Below, one piece after another: positions 9,769-19,011 of a stretch of 64,000 bases of DNA. Source of the DNA: Lusitaniella coriacea LEGE 07157 (GTDB taxonomy: Bacteria; Cyanobacteriota; Cyanobacteriia; Cyanobacteriales; Spirulinaceae); assembly GCF_015207425.1 (NCBI RefSeq), contig NZ_JADEWZ010000014.1, positions 1 to 64,000 on the forward strand, given 5' to 3'. Positions within the stretch are counted from its first letter, which is position 1. Each line of letters opens with the position of its first letter. The position numbers and the translations under genes were made by a program. The notes beneath the pieces are model-generated. The model made no database searches and was not told the DNA's origin. It saw only the letters and a list, made by a program, of their open reading frames with translations.

Positions 9769-10019
9769 TTCCTATAGAAGTTACACATTGACAAATATGC
9801 CCCAATGAGATCGGGAGACTTTGTCTTCTGGCATTTTTCTGGGTTTAAAGGAGCGTTTCCATTCTAGCTACTGCATTGTTGCAATGATTTCCAAAAGGGG
9901 TCATGCAGACGAATTTGCCCTAGCTATTGTGCAAAAATGGCGAACAAACTACGTTAGGATCGTTGGGCTGGAGACAGAACAGCAACGCCTTTGATTCGAT
10001 CCCTAAATCCTCAATCGCC

Positions 10020-11303
10020 ATGACTCAAACGAACTTAGAATTCCTTGCCCAAACCGATCGCGCGATCGCGGAAATCATTCAACTCGAACTGCAACGCCAA
10101 CGGGATCACCTAGAACTCATTGCCAGCGAAAACTTCACCTCTGCTGCGGTTCTAGCCGCCCAAGGCTCGGTTTTAACCAACAAATATGCTGAAGGCTTGC
10201 CCAAAAAACGCTACTACGGCGGCTGCGAATTGATCGACCGCGCCGAACAACTGGCGATCGACCGCGCAAAACAGCTCTTTGGGGCGGAAATGGCAAACGT
10301 TCAGCCCCATTCCGGCGCACAAGCTAATTTTGCCGTCTTCCTGGCACTCCTCAAGCCGGGAGACACGATTATGGGAATGGATCTCTCCCACGGCGGACAC
10401 CTTACCCACGGTTCCCCCGTCAACGTATCGGGTAAATGGTTCAATGTCGTTCACTACACCGTTAACAAAGACACCGAACGCCTCGACTACGACCAAATTC
10501 TAGAACTCGCCCGCAAAGAACGCCCCAAACTCATCATCTGTGGCTACTCGGCATACTCCCGCACCATCGACTTTGCTAAATTCCGAGAAATTGCCGATGA
10601 AGTGGGCGCTTATCTCCTCGCCGATATCGCTCATATTGCCGGGTTAGTCGTCACCGGACATCACCCCAACCCCATCCCCCACTGCGATGTGGTCACCACA
10701 ACCACCCACAAAACCCTGCGGGGACCTCGCGGTGGCTTGATTTTGACTCGCGACCCGGAATTGGGGAAGAAGCTCAACAAAGCCGTGTTTCCCGGAACCC
10801 AAGGGGGCCCTTTAGAACACGTTGTTGCGGCAAAAGCTGTTGCCTTTGGGGAGGCACTCAAACCGGAATTTAAAACCTATTGCGCTCATGTGATTGCCAA
10901 TGCCCAAACCCTTGCCAAACGGTTGGTCGAGCGCGGGTTTAAAATTATTTCTGGCGGCACCGACAACCACCTAATGCTCGTGGATTTGCGTCCTGCCAAC
11001 ATGACGGGGAAAACTGCCGAACGCTTGTTAGGGGAAATTCAAGTGACTACCAATAAGAATACGATTCCTTTCGATCCCGAATCTCCTTTTGTCACGAGTG
11101 GATTGCGCCTGGGTTCCCCGGCAATGACCACGCGGGGTATGGGAGAGGCTGAATTTAGTGAAATTGGTAATATTATTGCCGATCGCCTGTTCTCGCCTGA
11201 AGACGGGGCGATCGCGCCCGATTGCCTCAACCGAGTTGCTCAGTTGCGCGATCGTTTCCCTCTCTATCCCCATTTGAATATTCCCCTTCCGGCTTTGAGT
11301 TAG
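10020..11303 (+). CDS. glyA: Serine hydroxymethyltransferase
   Basis: GlyA interconverts serine and glycine with tetrahydrofolate, supplying one-carbon units. In cyanobacteria it also serves photorespiratory glycine metabolism. The ATG at 10020 gives 427 residues, the standard bacterial size; the open frame continues upstream, but those residues do not resemble the family. The N-terminus [16 protein letters not shown], the YYGG motif, HGGHLTHG and the PLP-lysine loop [13 protein letters not shown] (Lys231) are all intact. Confidence 0.97.
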   Translation: MTQTNLEFLAQTDRAIAEIIQLELQRQRDHLELIASENFTSAAVLAAQGSVLTNKYAEGLPKKRYYGGCELIDRAEQLAIDRAKQLFGAEMANVQPHSGAQANFAVFLALLKPGDTIMGMDLSHGGHLTHGSPVNVSGKWFNVVHYTVNKDTERLDYDQILELARKERPKLIICGYSAYSRTIDFAKFREIADEVGAYLLADIAHIAGLVVTGHHPNPIPHCDVVTTTTHKTLRGPRGGLILTRDPELGKKLNKAVFPGTQGGPLEHVVAAKAVAFGEALKPEFKTYCAHVIANAQTLAKRLVERGFKIISGGTDNHLMLVDLRPANMTGKTAERLLGEIQVTTNKNTIPFDPESPFVTSGLRLGSPAMTTRGMGEAEFSEIGNIIADRLFSPEDGAIAPDCLNRVAQLRDRFPLYPHLNIPLPALS

Positions 11304-11359
11304 TCTGAATTCGTTGGGTTTTGGGGGGGTTGCATTCTCGCTAATCCACCCTTATTTCG

Positions 11360-11435
11360 CGACCGCGTGGCAGCGAAAGAGTTTGTACAACGGTGTTTGG
11401 GCGAGATTTTGGATGAAGAGGATTAGAATCGCGCA
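11360..11435 (+). pseudogene. Duplicated 3' fragment of the adjacent XRE regulator gene
   Basis: These 76 bases are nearly identical (only a few mismatches) to 11772-11847, the 3' end of the intact XRE gene downstream. Translated, they read ...RVAAKEFVQRCLGEILDEED and stop at the same codon, including the bases after the stop. No helix-turn-helix coding region precedes the fragment. It is a remnant of a tandem copy or of an imprecise duplication, about 410 bases upstream of the original. Confidence 0.85.
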
Positions 11436-11514
11436 ATCTCGAAGAGATATACTTTTAGCAGTGTGCGCTTTGGCAAAAAATCATGAGTCATTGAAGCAAA
11501 CTTCGAGTAAACAA

Positions 11515-11562
11515 TGTGGTCTACGTAGACAACAATATCAGACGTGGTCTATACAGACAACA
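11515..11562 (+). promoter_or_regulatory. Pair of palindromic operator-like sites upstream of the XRE gene
   Basis: Two direct repeats of 20 bases, offset by 28, each contain a palindrome: GTCTACGTAGAC (perfect, 11519-11530) and GTCTATACAGAC (one base pair off, 11547-11558). Both are flanked by the same GTG and AACA. They lie 37-84 bases before the regulator's ATG. XRE-type regulators commonly bind paired dyads in their own promoters, so autoregulation is a reasonable inference. Confidence 0.6.
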
Positions 11563-11598
11563 TTTACGAAACTATCGCCCTCTGACACGATCGAGGGC

Positions 11599-11838
11599 AT
11601 GGGTAAGGCAAGTCAGGCACTCAAGACTGTTTTAGAAGCTTATGGAATTAGCCAGAATAAGCTTGCAGTTACATTAGGCATCGATCGCGCAGCCGTCTTC
11701 AAATGGTTCCACAAGCAGCGAGAACCGACATCAGAGACAATTGTCGCGATCGTCAAAGCTTTGAAGAAAATCGATCGCGCGGCAGCGAAAGAGTTTGTAC
11801 AACGGTATTTGGGCGAGATTTTGGATGAAGAGGATTAG
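11599..11838 (+). CDS. Small XRE-family helix-turn-helix regulator
   Basis: A 79-residue DNA-binding protein. The helix-turn-helix is at residues 15-45: YGISQNKLAVTLGIDRAAVFKWFHKQREPTSETIVAIVKAL, with the usual Q-L-A-G-V-W spacing of the Cro/C1 fold. The C-terminus is a short helix ending in an acidic tail (EILDEED). The ATG at 11599 is preceded by GAGG; the upstream continuation of the frame is non-conserved and crosses the operator-like repeats, so it is excluded. It sits between glyA and the minus-strand DUF4157 gene at the edge of the injection-system locus. Control of that locus is possible but unproven. Confidence 0.8.
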   Translation: MGKASQALKTVLEAYGISQNKLAVTLGIDRAAVFKWFHKQREPTSETIVAIVKALKKIDRAAAKEFVQRYLGEILDEED

Positions 11839-11919
11839 AATTGCGCAGGTCAAAATTGTTCGTATCATGAACCTTCTTGGGCGTTAATTAGGAGTTCGAG
11901 GATTTAAGGAAAACACGTA

Positions 11920-13467
11920 TCAATAAGACCACTCATCATGGGATGCACCACCCATTTTCTCCCAATATTTTCTTTCTTTTTCATACTCTTCCATTACTGC
12001 TTTCTCATACTCATCATTAAAAGTTCCTACTTTAAGATGTCCTTTTGCCACTAAAGCTTCTTGAAACTTCTCCTTGAAATTTTCACTTATAACGCTGGGC
12101 GGCCATTTAAACCAATGATCGTGTGGCTCAACACCCTTAAATTTGTAATAATTAGTATGGTGAGTACTTGTATGTCGTGGATCGGCTTGCCTTATTCGTT
12201 TTGTCACCCTAAATCTCTTGTCTTCAAAGATGTTTCTAACATCCACTCCTACTTTTCCTCCGACTTTATATTCTCTGGGATGAACAGTCAAAGACTTGTT
12301 GCCTGAATGATAAACAATTGCTTGTATTGTCGGTGAATATAATTTTACTCCTACCCCATCTTTTTCTGGATACTTCACAACGTCAGATGGCGGTTTTGTT
12401 ATTTCCATTACTTTGTCTTGCTCGATGAAAGCTTTTCCTGTTCGAGCTTGGGTGTCATAATTTTCAAGAGCTTCTTCTTTTATATGTGGATATACAGCTA
12501 AATCGATATCGACTGCATCTTTTTCTTCTTTGTTGACGCTTAGTCCAGGCTGTTTTTCTATACTTTCTGAAGTATCAAAATCATTCGTCCACCCATATGT
12601 TTCTTTGTGAATCTTGATCTTTTCAACTACTTTTCGTTGTAACAGGTTGCCCTTAGTCTGACTTGTCTGCATACGCACCCCTCTCGTTTTCATAGATCCA
12701 TGAGCCACACTCGGTTGTTGTTGTCTCACATGGGTCAACTCGTGGGTAATTAATTCTTGTCCTCCCGAACTGGTTGGATTATATTCCCCTCGCTTGAAGA
12801 ATATGTGGTTTCCTGTCGTAAATGCCCGCGAACTCAAAGAGCGATTGAGGGTATCTGCGTTGCTATCCGTATGAACCTTCACCCCACTAAAATCCGTTCC
12901 CATTGCTTGTCCAACCTTCTGCTGCAAACTGTTGGGTAAAGATTGACCACTACTTTTTGCTTGGTTGATGGAGGTTTCTAATGTGGGGGATGCGGTTCCT
13001 CCCTCTCCCGATTGCTGGAGTTGAGGTTTGGGTTTCCCTGACAGCGTTAGGGGAGTGACGGGTTTGATTCCCTCTGCTTTTGCCTGAATCCCTTTATTGG
13101 TGGCGTTTGATTCGGAATTGGGCGAATTTATCTGGCTGACAACTTGCTTGGCAACGCGATCCGCTTCTTGCTCGTAGATATCTCCGGGTTCGCCAATAGT
13201 GAGCTTGGTTTGCAGCACCATACCGGAATTAGAACCAGACCCCTCGTCTGTGCCTGAGTGCATCACGTTCCCCATCATCGAACCCCAAGGCTTTTCTGAG
13301 GCTATTTCCATTTCCTGTTCTGAATTTGGCTCTAAATCCGCTTGCTGGGGGGAAGAGAGGGATTCAGACTCCGCAGAGCGCGATGAAGGTTTCCAGGAAG
13401 ACTTCGATTGAGGAGCGTAAGTTTTCATGGTTGTTGAATGAGTGAGGATAGATGTCAGCGGGTTCAT
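11920..13467 (-). CDS. DUF4157 metallopeptidase-like protein with unique C-terminal domain: candidate CIS effector
   Basis: 515 residues. The N-terminal 80 residues are Ser/Gln/Glu-rich and disordered. A DUF4157 domain spans about residues 170-260 (LPNSLQQKVGQAMGTDFSGVKVHTDS ... FKRGEYNPTSSGGQELITHELTHVRQQ). It has an HExxH zinc-peptidase motif at residues 242-246. DUF4157 proteins are strongly associated with extracellular CIS loci, where they are thought to be cargo or to process toxins. The 240 residues after it match no family I recognise; they carry a His-rich patch (HTSTHHTNYYKFKG and HDHWF) and a Lys/Glu-rich tail. The gene is divergent from the CIS ATPase gene, 190 bases apart. Start 13467; an ATG at 13428 (MKTYAPQ) is an equally good start. 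Confidence 0.85.
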   Translation of the reverse strand: MNPLTSILTHSTTMKTYAPQSKSSWKPSSRSAESESLSSPQQADLEPNSEQEMEIASEKPWGSMMGNVMHSGTDEGSGSNSGMVLQTKLTIGEPGDIYEQEADRVAKQVVSQINSPNSESNATNKGIQAKAEGIKPVTPLTLSGKPKPQLQQSGEGGTASPTLETSINQAKSSGQSLPNSLQQKVGQAMGTDFSGVKVHTDSNADTLNRSLSSRAFTTGNHIFFKRGEYNPTSSGGQELITHELTHVRQQQPSVAHGSMKTRGVRMQTSQTKGNLLQRKVVEKIKIHKETYGWTNDFDTSESIEKQPGLSVNKEEKDAVDIDLAVYPHIKEEALENYDTQARTGKAFIEQDKVMEITKPPSDVVKYPEKDGVGVKLYSPTIQAIVYHSGNKSLTVHPREYKVGGKVGVDVRNIFEDKRFRVTKRIRQADPRHTSTHHTNYYKFKGVEPHDHWFKWPPSVISENFKEKFQEALVAKGHLKVGTFNDEYEKAVMEEYEKERKYWEKMGGASHDEWSY

Positions 13468-13657
13468 CGGGGTTATTCGTCCCCCAATTGAATTTACTCC
13501 TATCTTGAACGCAGCAAAAAAAAAGATAAAGGAATTGCCACAAAAGTTTGCACGGTGGTAGCGTGAGGCTGCTTAAACGCGATCGCCGTTGCCCTATCTG
13601 CAAGTTTTTAATTTCCTAGTTTTTAGTGTTTCCGTTTTCTCGTCCCCACAGGTGACT
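13468..13657. promoter_or_regulatory. Divergent promoter region of the injection-system locus
   Basis: This 190-base space separates the DUF4157 gene (minus) from the ATPase gene (plus). It must hold the promoters for both sides. No palindrome resembling the XRE-linked GTCTAC dyads was found here. Confidence 0.45.
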
Positions 13658-16600
13658 ATGGCAGAGAATCTCTCCGCCCCAAAAGACCAGACTAATATTG
13701 TCCTAGAAGCTAATCAGAGGTTGTCCCAATCGCTGCTCTGGAGACTTCAACGCCAATTTTTCGAGCAACAAGGTCTTCAAGCCTGGAATACGGGCAAAGT
13801 TCCCCACTACATCACCAGCAATCCCTTCATTGCTAATGCCTATGGAAAAGTCGTATTTGGGTTTTTGCGCGATTGGTCTGCAATCTCCGAAGGTGAGACT
13901 TGCCCAATACCTCTGGATTTAAGCCAACCCGTTTATATCCTGGAATTGGGGTCGGGGTCTGGTCGTTTTGCCTACCACTTCCTCAAACAATTTTTTGCCG
14001 ATTATCCCCACTCGGTGCTGCGGGAAATTCCAGTTAAGTACGTGATGACGGACTTTGCTCGATCAACCCTCGATTTCTGGCAATCTCATCCCTTCCTGCA
14101 ACCCTTTATCGAGCAAGGTCTTTTGGATTTTGCTCGTTTTGATATTGAAAGTACAGACCCCCTTCAGCTCGTGCAGTCTGGCGAGGTGCTATCCGCAGAG
14201 ACGCTAAAGAACCCTGCAATTGTCTTTGCTAACTATTTTTTTGACAGCATTCCCCAAGACCTGTTTGCCATCCAGAAGGGTCAACTCCATGAAACCCTGT
14301 TGACTCTCTCCTCCTCCCACGCGATTGAGGATTTAACCGAATCCGATTCACTGGAAGCTCTGGAAATTCATTTTGAGGATCGCCCCATTAACGTTGAATA
14401 CTACGAGAATCCGGCTTTCAATCGGGTATTGCAGTACTATCAACAGCATTTGGATGATACCAATCTGTTGTTTCCCTCCGTCGCCTTGGATTGTCTCGCC
14501 CATTTACGAAAATTGACGGGAGATCGCCTGTTATTGCTCGCTGCCGATAAAGGCTATAGTCGCGAAGATTTCTTGCAAGATCGAGAAAAGCCCAAACTCA
14601 TGTTTCATCAGGGATGTTTTTCCCTCATGGTGAACTTCCACGCGATCGCGCAATATACTCAACTCCAAGGCGGTCAAGCATTGGTTCCCAGCCATCTCCC
14701 CAGAGGTTTGAATATCTGTGCCTTTCTTTTCGGAGAGCCTGCAACCGAGTATGGGGAAACGCAGCAAGCCTACCAAAATTGCATCCAGAAGACGAGTCCG
14801 GATGACTTCTTTGCGCTGAAGAAGATCGTCGAGCCTGTCTACTCAACCCTTAATCTCCGGCAAATTCTGGCTTACCTGCGCTTTAGCGGCTGGGATAGCA
14901 ATATCTTTTTGGGATGCCTTCCGGCATTAATGGCGCAAGTTGAAACTGCCCCCGAATCTCTGTGGCAAGAGGTTTACCGAGCGATCCAAAATGTCTGGGA
15001 AATGTACTACTGGATTGGTGAAGATGCCGATTTGCCACTGCAATTGGCTCGGTTGCTTTCTGTCATGGGCGATGATGCTGAAGCGCTTGACTATTTAGAC
15101 GATTCGTTGAGACTTTATGGAGAAACCTCAGAAAACCTCCTGCATCAAGCAGCGTGTTACTTTCGCTTGGGGGAAAAAGTTGATGCGCTTGCGACTCTCG
15201 AACGGACTTTAGTCCTACAACCCCAGTTAAATGCTGCTCGGATTTTAAAACAGGCAATTGAAACGGACAACGATGCTGTAGAGTCGGTGCTGCAAGTTGC
15301 CCTATCCCAGGATCGCGACTTAAGCTTTATAACGCACGCTAACACGCTCGACCCCCTTTCTCTAAGCCTTTCGGGGTTAAAGCAGGTTTTGGAGCGCTAC
15401 ATTGAGGGACAACCGCCTACAGGAACTGTTCTGGAAACAGAACCGATACCTTTATCCCAATTAGGAGAAAAATTTCAGCTTTCACCCTTTGAACGAGCGA
15501 TTCTCCTTCTGTGCGTTGGTTTGGAAATCGAACCGAATTTTCAATCTCTCTGCGCGAAGGCTCAAGGGGATGCCCAAAAGCCCTATGCCACCCTCGGATT
15601 GGCGCTCTCGGCGCTCCCTGGTGCGGATTGGTCGGTACTTTCGCCCCAAAATGCCTTGCACTACTGGCAACTGGTTCGGATGGAACCGGGGCGCTTGTTG
15701 ACGGAATCCCCACTTAAAATCGATCGCGGAATTTTATGTTATCTTCTGGGCGAACCGTCCTTAGCGCCTCAATTGGCGGATTTGGTAACGATCGTCTCTC
15801 CTCAAGGAATTGCGCTGCCACCCTCCCACCGCGCGATCGCGCAGCAAATCGTTACGGCTTGGTCTGCTTCTCCTCCCCATCAAAGATTGCCATTAATCGC
15901 TTTAAATGGAACTGATGAGACAACGAATGCGAATATTGCGACAATCGCTTGCGATTTTCTGGGATTTCAACTCGTGACGCTATCTGCCGCCGTTTTACCC
16001 GCGAGTCCCCACGACCTCAAGGAGTTACAACGGTGTTGGGAACGGGAAGCGATTTTAACCCATAGCGTTCTGTTGCTCGATCGCGAAATGGCAACGGATC
16101 CCGCTCAAGAGGGCGCGATCGCGCTTTTCCTGGAAACCCTGAATACGCCTGTTATTTTTAGCAGCCGCGATCGTAAACCCCCGTTGCGCCGTTCGATCCT
16201 GATCTTTGATGTACCAAAATTGCCTCATGAGGAGCAAATCGCGCTATGGAACGCTTATTTGCAGAATTCTGCCGAAAAACTCGGTCATTATGGAAGTGTT
16301 TTAGCAACGCAATTCTCCCTCACTCCCACTGCAATTCAAACGGTGTGTTTGCAAGTTAACGAACGGGAAGATGATGCGACATTTCGCGAACACCTGTGGC
16401 ATCTTTGCCGCCTCCAGGCACGTCCCAATTTAGACGATCTCGCGCAGCGCATCGAAGCGACTGCAACCTGGAATGAGTTGGTATTGCCCGATCGCGAACG
16501 GCAAATTCTCAAGGATATGGCGGCTCATCTCAAGTATCGCGCCCAAGTGTATCAAGATTGGGGTTTTGCGAAAAAGGGCGATCGCGGGTTGGGAATTAGC

Positions 16601-17245
16601 GCTCTTTTTTATGGGGAAAGCGGAACGGGGAAAACAATGGCGGCGGAAGTTTTGGCGGCAGATTGCAATCTCGATCTGTATCGCATCGATCTCAGTACGG
16701 TGGTGAGTAAATATATTGGCGAAACGGAAAAGAATTTGCGGCGTATTTTTGATGCAGCGGAGACGGGTGGGGTTATTTTATTATTCGATGAAGCCGATGC
16801 CCTGTTTGGCAAGCGGACGGAAATTAAAGATAGCCGCGATCGTCACGCTAATATTGAGGTGAGTTACCTGCTTCAGCGCATGGAAACCTACCAGGGACTG
16901 GCGATCCTCACCAGCAATCTTAAGGACAGTTTGGATAAGGCGTTTTTGCGCCGCCTTCGGTTTATGCTTCCTTTTCCCTTTCCCGATTCAGACGCGCGAT
17001 CGGCAATTTGGCAGGGAATTTTCCCCACTCAAACCCCCACGCAAGGGTTAGATTACACTAAGTTGGGACAACTGAAGGTTGCAGGGGGCAACATTCGCAA
17101 CATTGCTCTTAATGCCGCATTTCTCGCCGCTCAGAATAATAGTCCCGTGACGATGGAATGGATTCGTCAGGCGGCTCAACGGGAATATCTCAAGCTGGAA
17201 AAGTTGTTAACGAATGAAGAGATTCGCGGGTGGAGTGGGGATTAG
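13658..17245 (+). CDS. CIS AAA+ ATPase (Afp15-like) fused to N-terminal methyltransferase-like and TPR regions
   Basis: 1195 residues from the ATG at 13658, which follows AGGTGAC. The frame is open 69 bases further upstream, but that part reads as an unrelated hydrophobic stretch. Residues about 1-400 resemble a MidA/NDUFAF7-type SAM methyltransferase, with SAM loop LELGSGSGRFAYHFL and FANYFFDSIPQDLF. TPR-like helices follow (about 470-560). Then comes a helical domain with FERAILLLCVGLEIEP, as in Afp15-type ATPases. The C-terminal AAA+ module has Walker A GESGTGKT (986-993), Walker B ILLFDEADALFG, sensor-1 TSN and arginine-finger region FLRRLRF. CIS ATPases are thought to act in assembly or recycling of the particle. 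The methyltransferase fusion is the unusual part. Confidence 0.85.
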   Translation: MAENLSAPKDQTNIVLEANQRLSQSLLWRLQRQFFEQQGLQAWNTGKVPHYITSNPFIANAYGKVVFGFLRDWSAISEGETCPIPLDLSQPVYILELGSGSGRFAYHFLKQFFADYPHSVLREIPVKYVMTDFARSTLDFWQSHPFLQPFIEQGLLDFARFDIESTDPLQLVQSGEVLSAETLKNPAIVFANYFFDSIPQDLFAIQKGQLHETLLTLSSSHAIEDLTESDSLEALEIHFEDRPINVEYYENPAFNRVLQYYQQHLDDTNLLFPSVALDCLAHLRKLTGDRLLLLAADKGYSREDFLQDREKPKLMFHQGCFSLMVNFHAIAQYTQLQGGQALVPSHLPRGLNICAFLFGEPATEYGETQQAYQNCIQKTSPDDFFALKKIVEPVYSTLNLRQILAYLRFSGWDSNIFLGCLPALMAQVETAPESLWQEVYRAIQNVWEMYYWIGEDADLPLQLARLLSVMGDDAEALDYLDDSLRLYGETSENLLHQAACYFRLGEKVDALATLERTLVLQPQLNAARILKQAIETDNDAVESVLQVALSQDRDLSFITHANTLDPLSLSLSGLKQVLERYIEGQPPTGTVLETEPIPLSQLGEKFQLSPFERAILLLCVGLEIEPNFQSLCAKAQGDAQKPYATLGLALSALPGADWSVLSPQNALHYWQLVRMEPGRLLTESPLKIDRGILCYLLGEPSLAPQLADLVTIVSPQGIALPPSHRAIAQQIVTAWSASPPHQRLPLIALNGTDETTNANIATIACDFLGFQLVTLSAAVLPASPHDLKELQRCWEREAILTHSVLLLDREMATDPAQEGAIALFLETLNTPVIFSSRDRKPPLRRSILIFDVPKLPHEEQIALWNAYLQNSAEKLGHYGSVLATQFSLTPTAIQTVCLQVNEREDDATFREHLWHLCRLQARPNLDDLAQRIEATATWNELVLPDRERQILKDMAAHLKYRAQVYQDWGFAKKGDRGLGISALFYGESGTGKTMAAEVLAADCNLDLYRIDLSTVVSKYIGETEKNLRRIFDAAETGGVILLFDEADALFGKRTEIKDSRDRHANIEVSYLLQRMETYQGLAILTSNLKDSLDKAFLRRLRFMLPFPFPDSDARSAIWQGIFPTQTPTQGLDYTKLGQLKVAGGNIRNIALNAAFLAAQNNSPVTMEWIRQAAQREYLKLEKLLTNEEIRGWSGD

Positions 17246-17271
17246 TTAGCAGGGTTTTCAGCTTGTTCCCT

Positions 17272-17400
17272 GAGATTGACAATTACCAATCACCAATCAC
17301 CAATTACCAATTACCAACAAATTTAGAAGAAATTCACCGTGTCACCGTGTCACCGTGTCTCCCTTTCTCTGAGTCACCGCGTCACCCTCAACCCGTCAAA
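17272..17400. repeat. Short tandem repeats in the spacer after the ATPase gene
   Basis: Two degenerate tandem repeats sit side by side: five heptamers of ACCAATC/ACCAATT type (about 17285-17320) and three CACCGTGT units (about 17335-17360) followed by related GTCACCGCGTCACC. These are the short tandemly repeated sequences common between cyanobacterial genes. No function can be assigned. Confidence 0.75.
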
Positions 17401-17417
17401 TCAAAGTTGACGCAACA

Positions 17418-18146
17418 CTAGCTTTCCTGCCGTTTGCGAGCAACAACCATTAATCCCATTGCGATCAACCCAAGCACCATTGTTGGTTCCGGCGTGCTAA
17501 CCGGGCGAAATGCAATCGACGTACCAATTGAGCCTCCGGTTGGCAGGATAAAAGTATCGAGAGAATCGATCGCGTCGGCTGAAATCGTCACTGTTGAAAC
17601 GACGGTGCTACCGGGGATTGGGAAACTTGTCGGACAGCCGACGGGTGCATTGGTGCCGAAAAATTCGTTCGGTTTGTAGTCCAACATCAAATCGCAGCTT
17701 GGCAGGGTAAGATTGCTGAAGTCTAACGTTGGCATCGCGCGATCGCAGGTTCCCAGAGCCGACGCGCGATCGCGGTAGGTAAACACGCTAAGATCGACCC
17801 CACTCTCGGAAGGACTAAACTCATAAGCACTACTGCGCAACAATCTCCCCGTGTTGCCAAAATACTGCTCTAGATGCACATACCGAGCAGACGATCCGTC
17901 ACCGCTAGCCGACACCGCGCAATTTTCCATTGTGAGAAACGGAATGCTGGAATCGTTTTTAACCTGAGTCTTATTATCGAACAAGCCAGTAAACCAGTCC
18001 GCAACTTGCTGCACCCGCTCGCTTGGGGAAAGAGTTGCTGCTGCTGCGGAGGGGGTAAGGGTTGCCATGAGTAGAGCGGCACAAGCTCCTGCTTTGAGGG
18101 GTCGTAGGGTTGATTTCATTGAGTTTGAGTTCATCGCGATTTTCAA
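17418..18146 (-). CDS. PEP-CTERM sorting-domain protein inside the CIS locus
   Basis: 242 residues. A signal peptide covers about residues 15-37 (LKAGACAALLMATLTPSAAAA). The C-terminus is a PEP-CTERM signal: Pro-Glu-Pro, a hydrophobic helix (VLGLIAMGLMVVA) and a basic RKRQ end. Such proteins are exported, anchored transiently and released or sorted by an exosortase. The middle (about 45-210) has several cysteines and no recognised domain. It is transcribed against the CIS genes, between the ATPase and cap genes. Start alternatives exist at residues 5 and 10 (all Met). No functional tie to injection is evident; it may be an inserted bystander or a surface component. Confidence 0.88.
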   Translation of the reverse strand: MKIAMNSNSMKSTLRPLKAGACAALLMATLTPSAAAATLSPSERVQQVADWFTGLFDNKTQVKNDSSIPFLTMENCAVSASGDGSSARYVHLEQYFGNTGRLLRSSAYEFSPSESGVDLSVFTYRDRASALGTCDRAMPTLDFSNLTLPSCDLMLDYKPNEFFGTNAPVGCPTSFPIPGSTVVSTVTISADAIDSLDTFILPTGGSIGTSIAFRPVSTPEPTMVLGLIAMGLMVVARKRQES

Positions 18147-18423
18147 AAACCGATTGCTGAAAGTTGAATGCTTATAACGATATTATGCTTATCTCTATCG
18201 ATAAAATTGTGTAACTTAATTTTACAGAGAATGTCAATTTGTTAAGGTATCAATTTGTTGAGAAAATGCGTTATGTAAGTTGTTATCTGCCAAACTTAGA
18301 CCGAATAGCCTTGAGATGGACGATCTTGGTTTTAGCGCGATCGATATTTAAGGCAAATTTCTTTTTGAGTTAAGACGGGCTAGAGCCTTTTCCCATGTCC
18401 CAGTAAACTCTCAAAATAGTTCA

Positions 18424-19002
18424 ATGCTTGATGCAGCACTGACCTTCTTTCAAGAACAGCTTAATAACTATATTAAAATCAAAACCGGCGGTCAGAAAGA
18501 AGATACAGTTCGGTTTGCTGAAATCCAACCGCCAAAAGAGGTTGGGATGCAAAGTAATGCGATTACAGCGTTGTTGGTCAACTTGGAAGAAGAGCGTATT
18601 TTTCGTTCTGGAGCGGCATATTCAAGCAATCTTCCCAATGGGACGAGCAGACCCGCGAATCCTAATCTGTGTCTTAATTTACACCTGTTATTTATCGCGA
18701 ATTTCAAGGATTATGTTGAGGGTTTGAGAGTTTTATCTTTAGTTCTCAAGTTTTTCCGTAGCTATCGATTATTCGATTGTCAAAAGTTTCCTTCTTTGAG
18801 TCCGGAGATCGAGCAATTGTCTACAGAAATGGTCAATCTTTCGTTTATGGAACAAGGCGAACTTTGGCGTTCTTTAGAATTGCCGTGCAGTCCTTCTGCG
18901 CTGTACAAAGTGAGGATGATTGTCTTTCAAGATATGGAGATGGATTTTGTTGAAACGGGAGCAGAATTAGGAGAAATTCAATCAATAACTTCGCAACGCT
19001 AA
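18424..19002 (+). CDS. CIS tail terminator/cap protein, Pvc16/Afp16-like (DUF4255)
   Basis: 192 residues. The sequence 'MLDAALTFFQEQLN', the central NAITALLVNLEEERIFR and the LHLLFIANFKDYVEGLRVLSLVLKFF block are the DUF4255/Pvc16 pattern. In Afp, PVC and related particles this protein caps the tube-sheath end and sets length together with the tape measure. This is the first gene of the long plus-strand structural operon, 10 bases before the next gene. The 277-base space upstream presumably carries the operon promoter. Confidence 0.9.
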   Translation: MLDAALTFFQEQLNNYIKIKTGGQKEDTVRFAEIQPPKEVGMQSNAITALLVNLEEERIFRSGAAYSSNLPNGTSRPANPNLCLNLHLLFIANFKDYVEGLRVLSLVLKFFRSYRLFDCQKFPSLSPEIEQLSTEMVNLSFMEQGELWRSLELPCSPSALYKVRMIVFQDMEMDFVETGAELGEIQSITSQR

Positions 19003-19011
19003 ATCGGGTAA

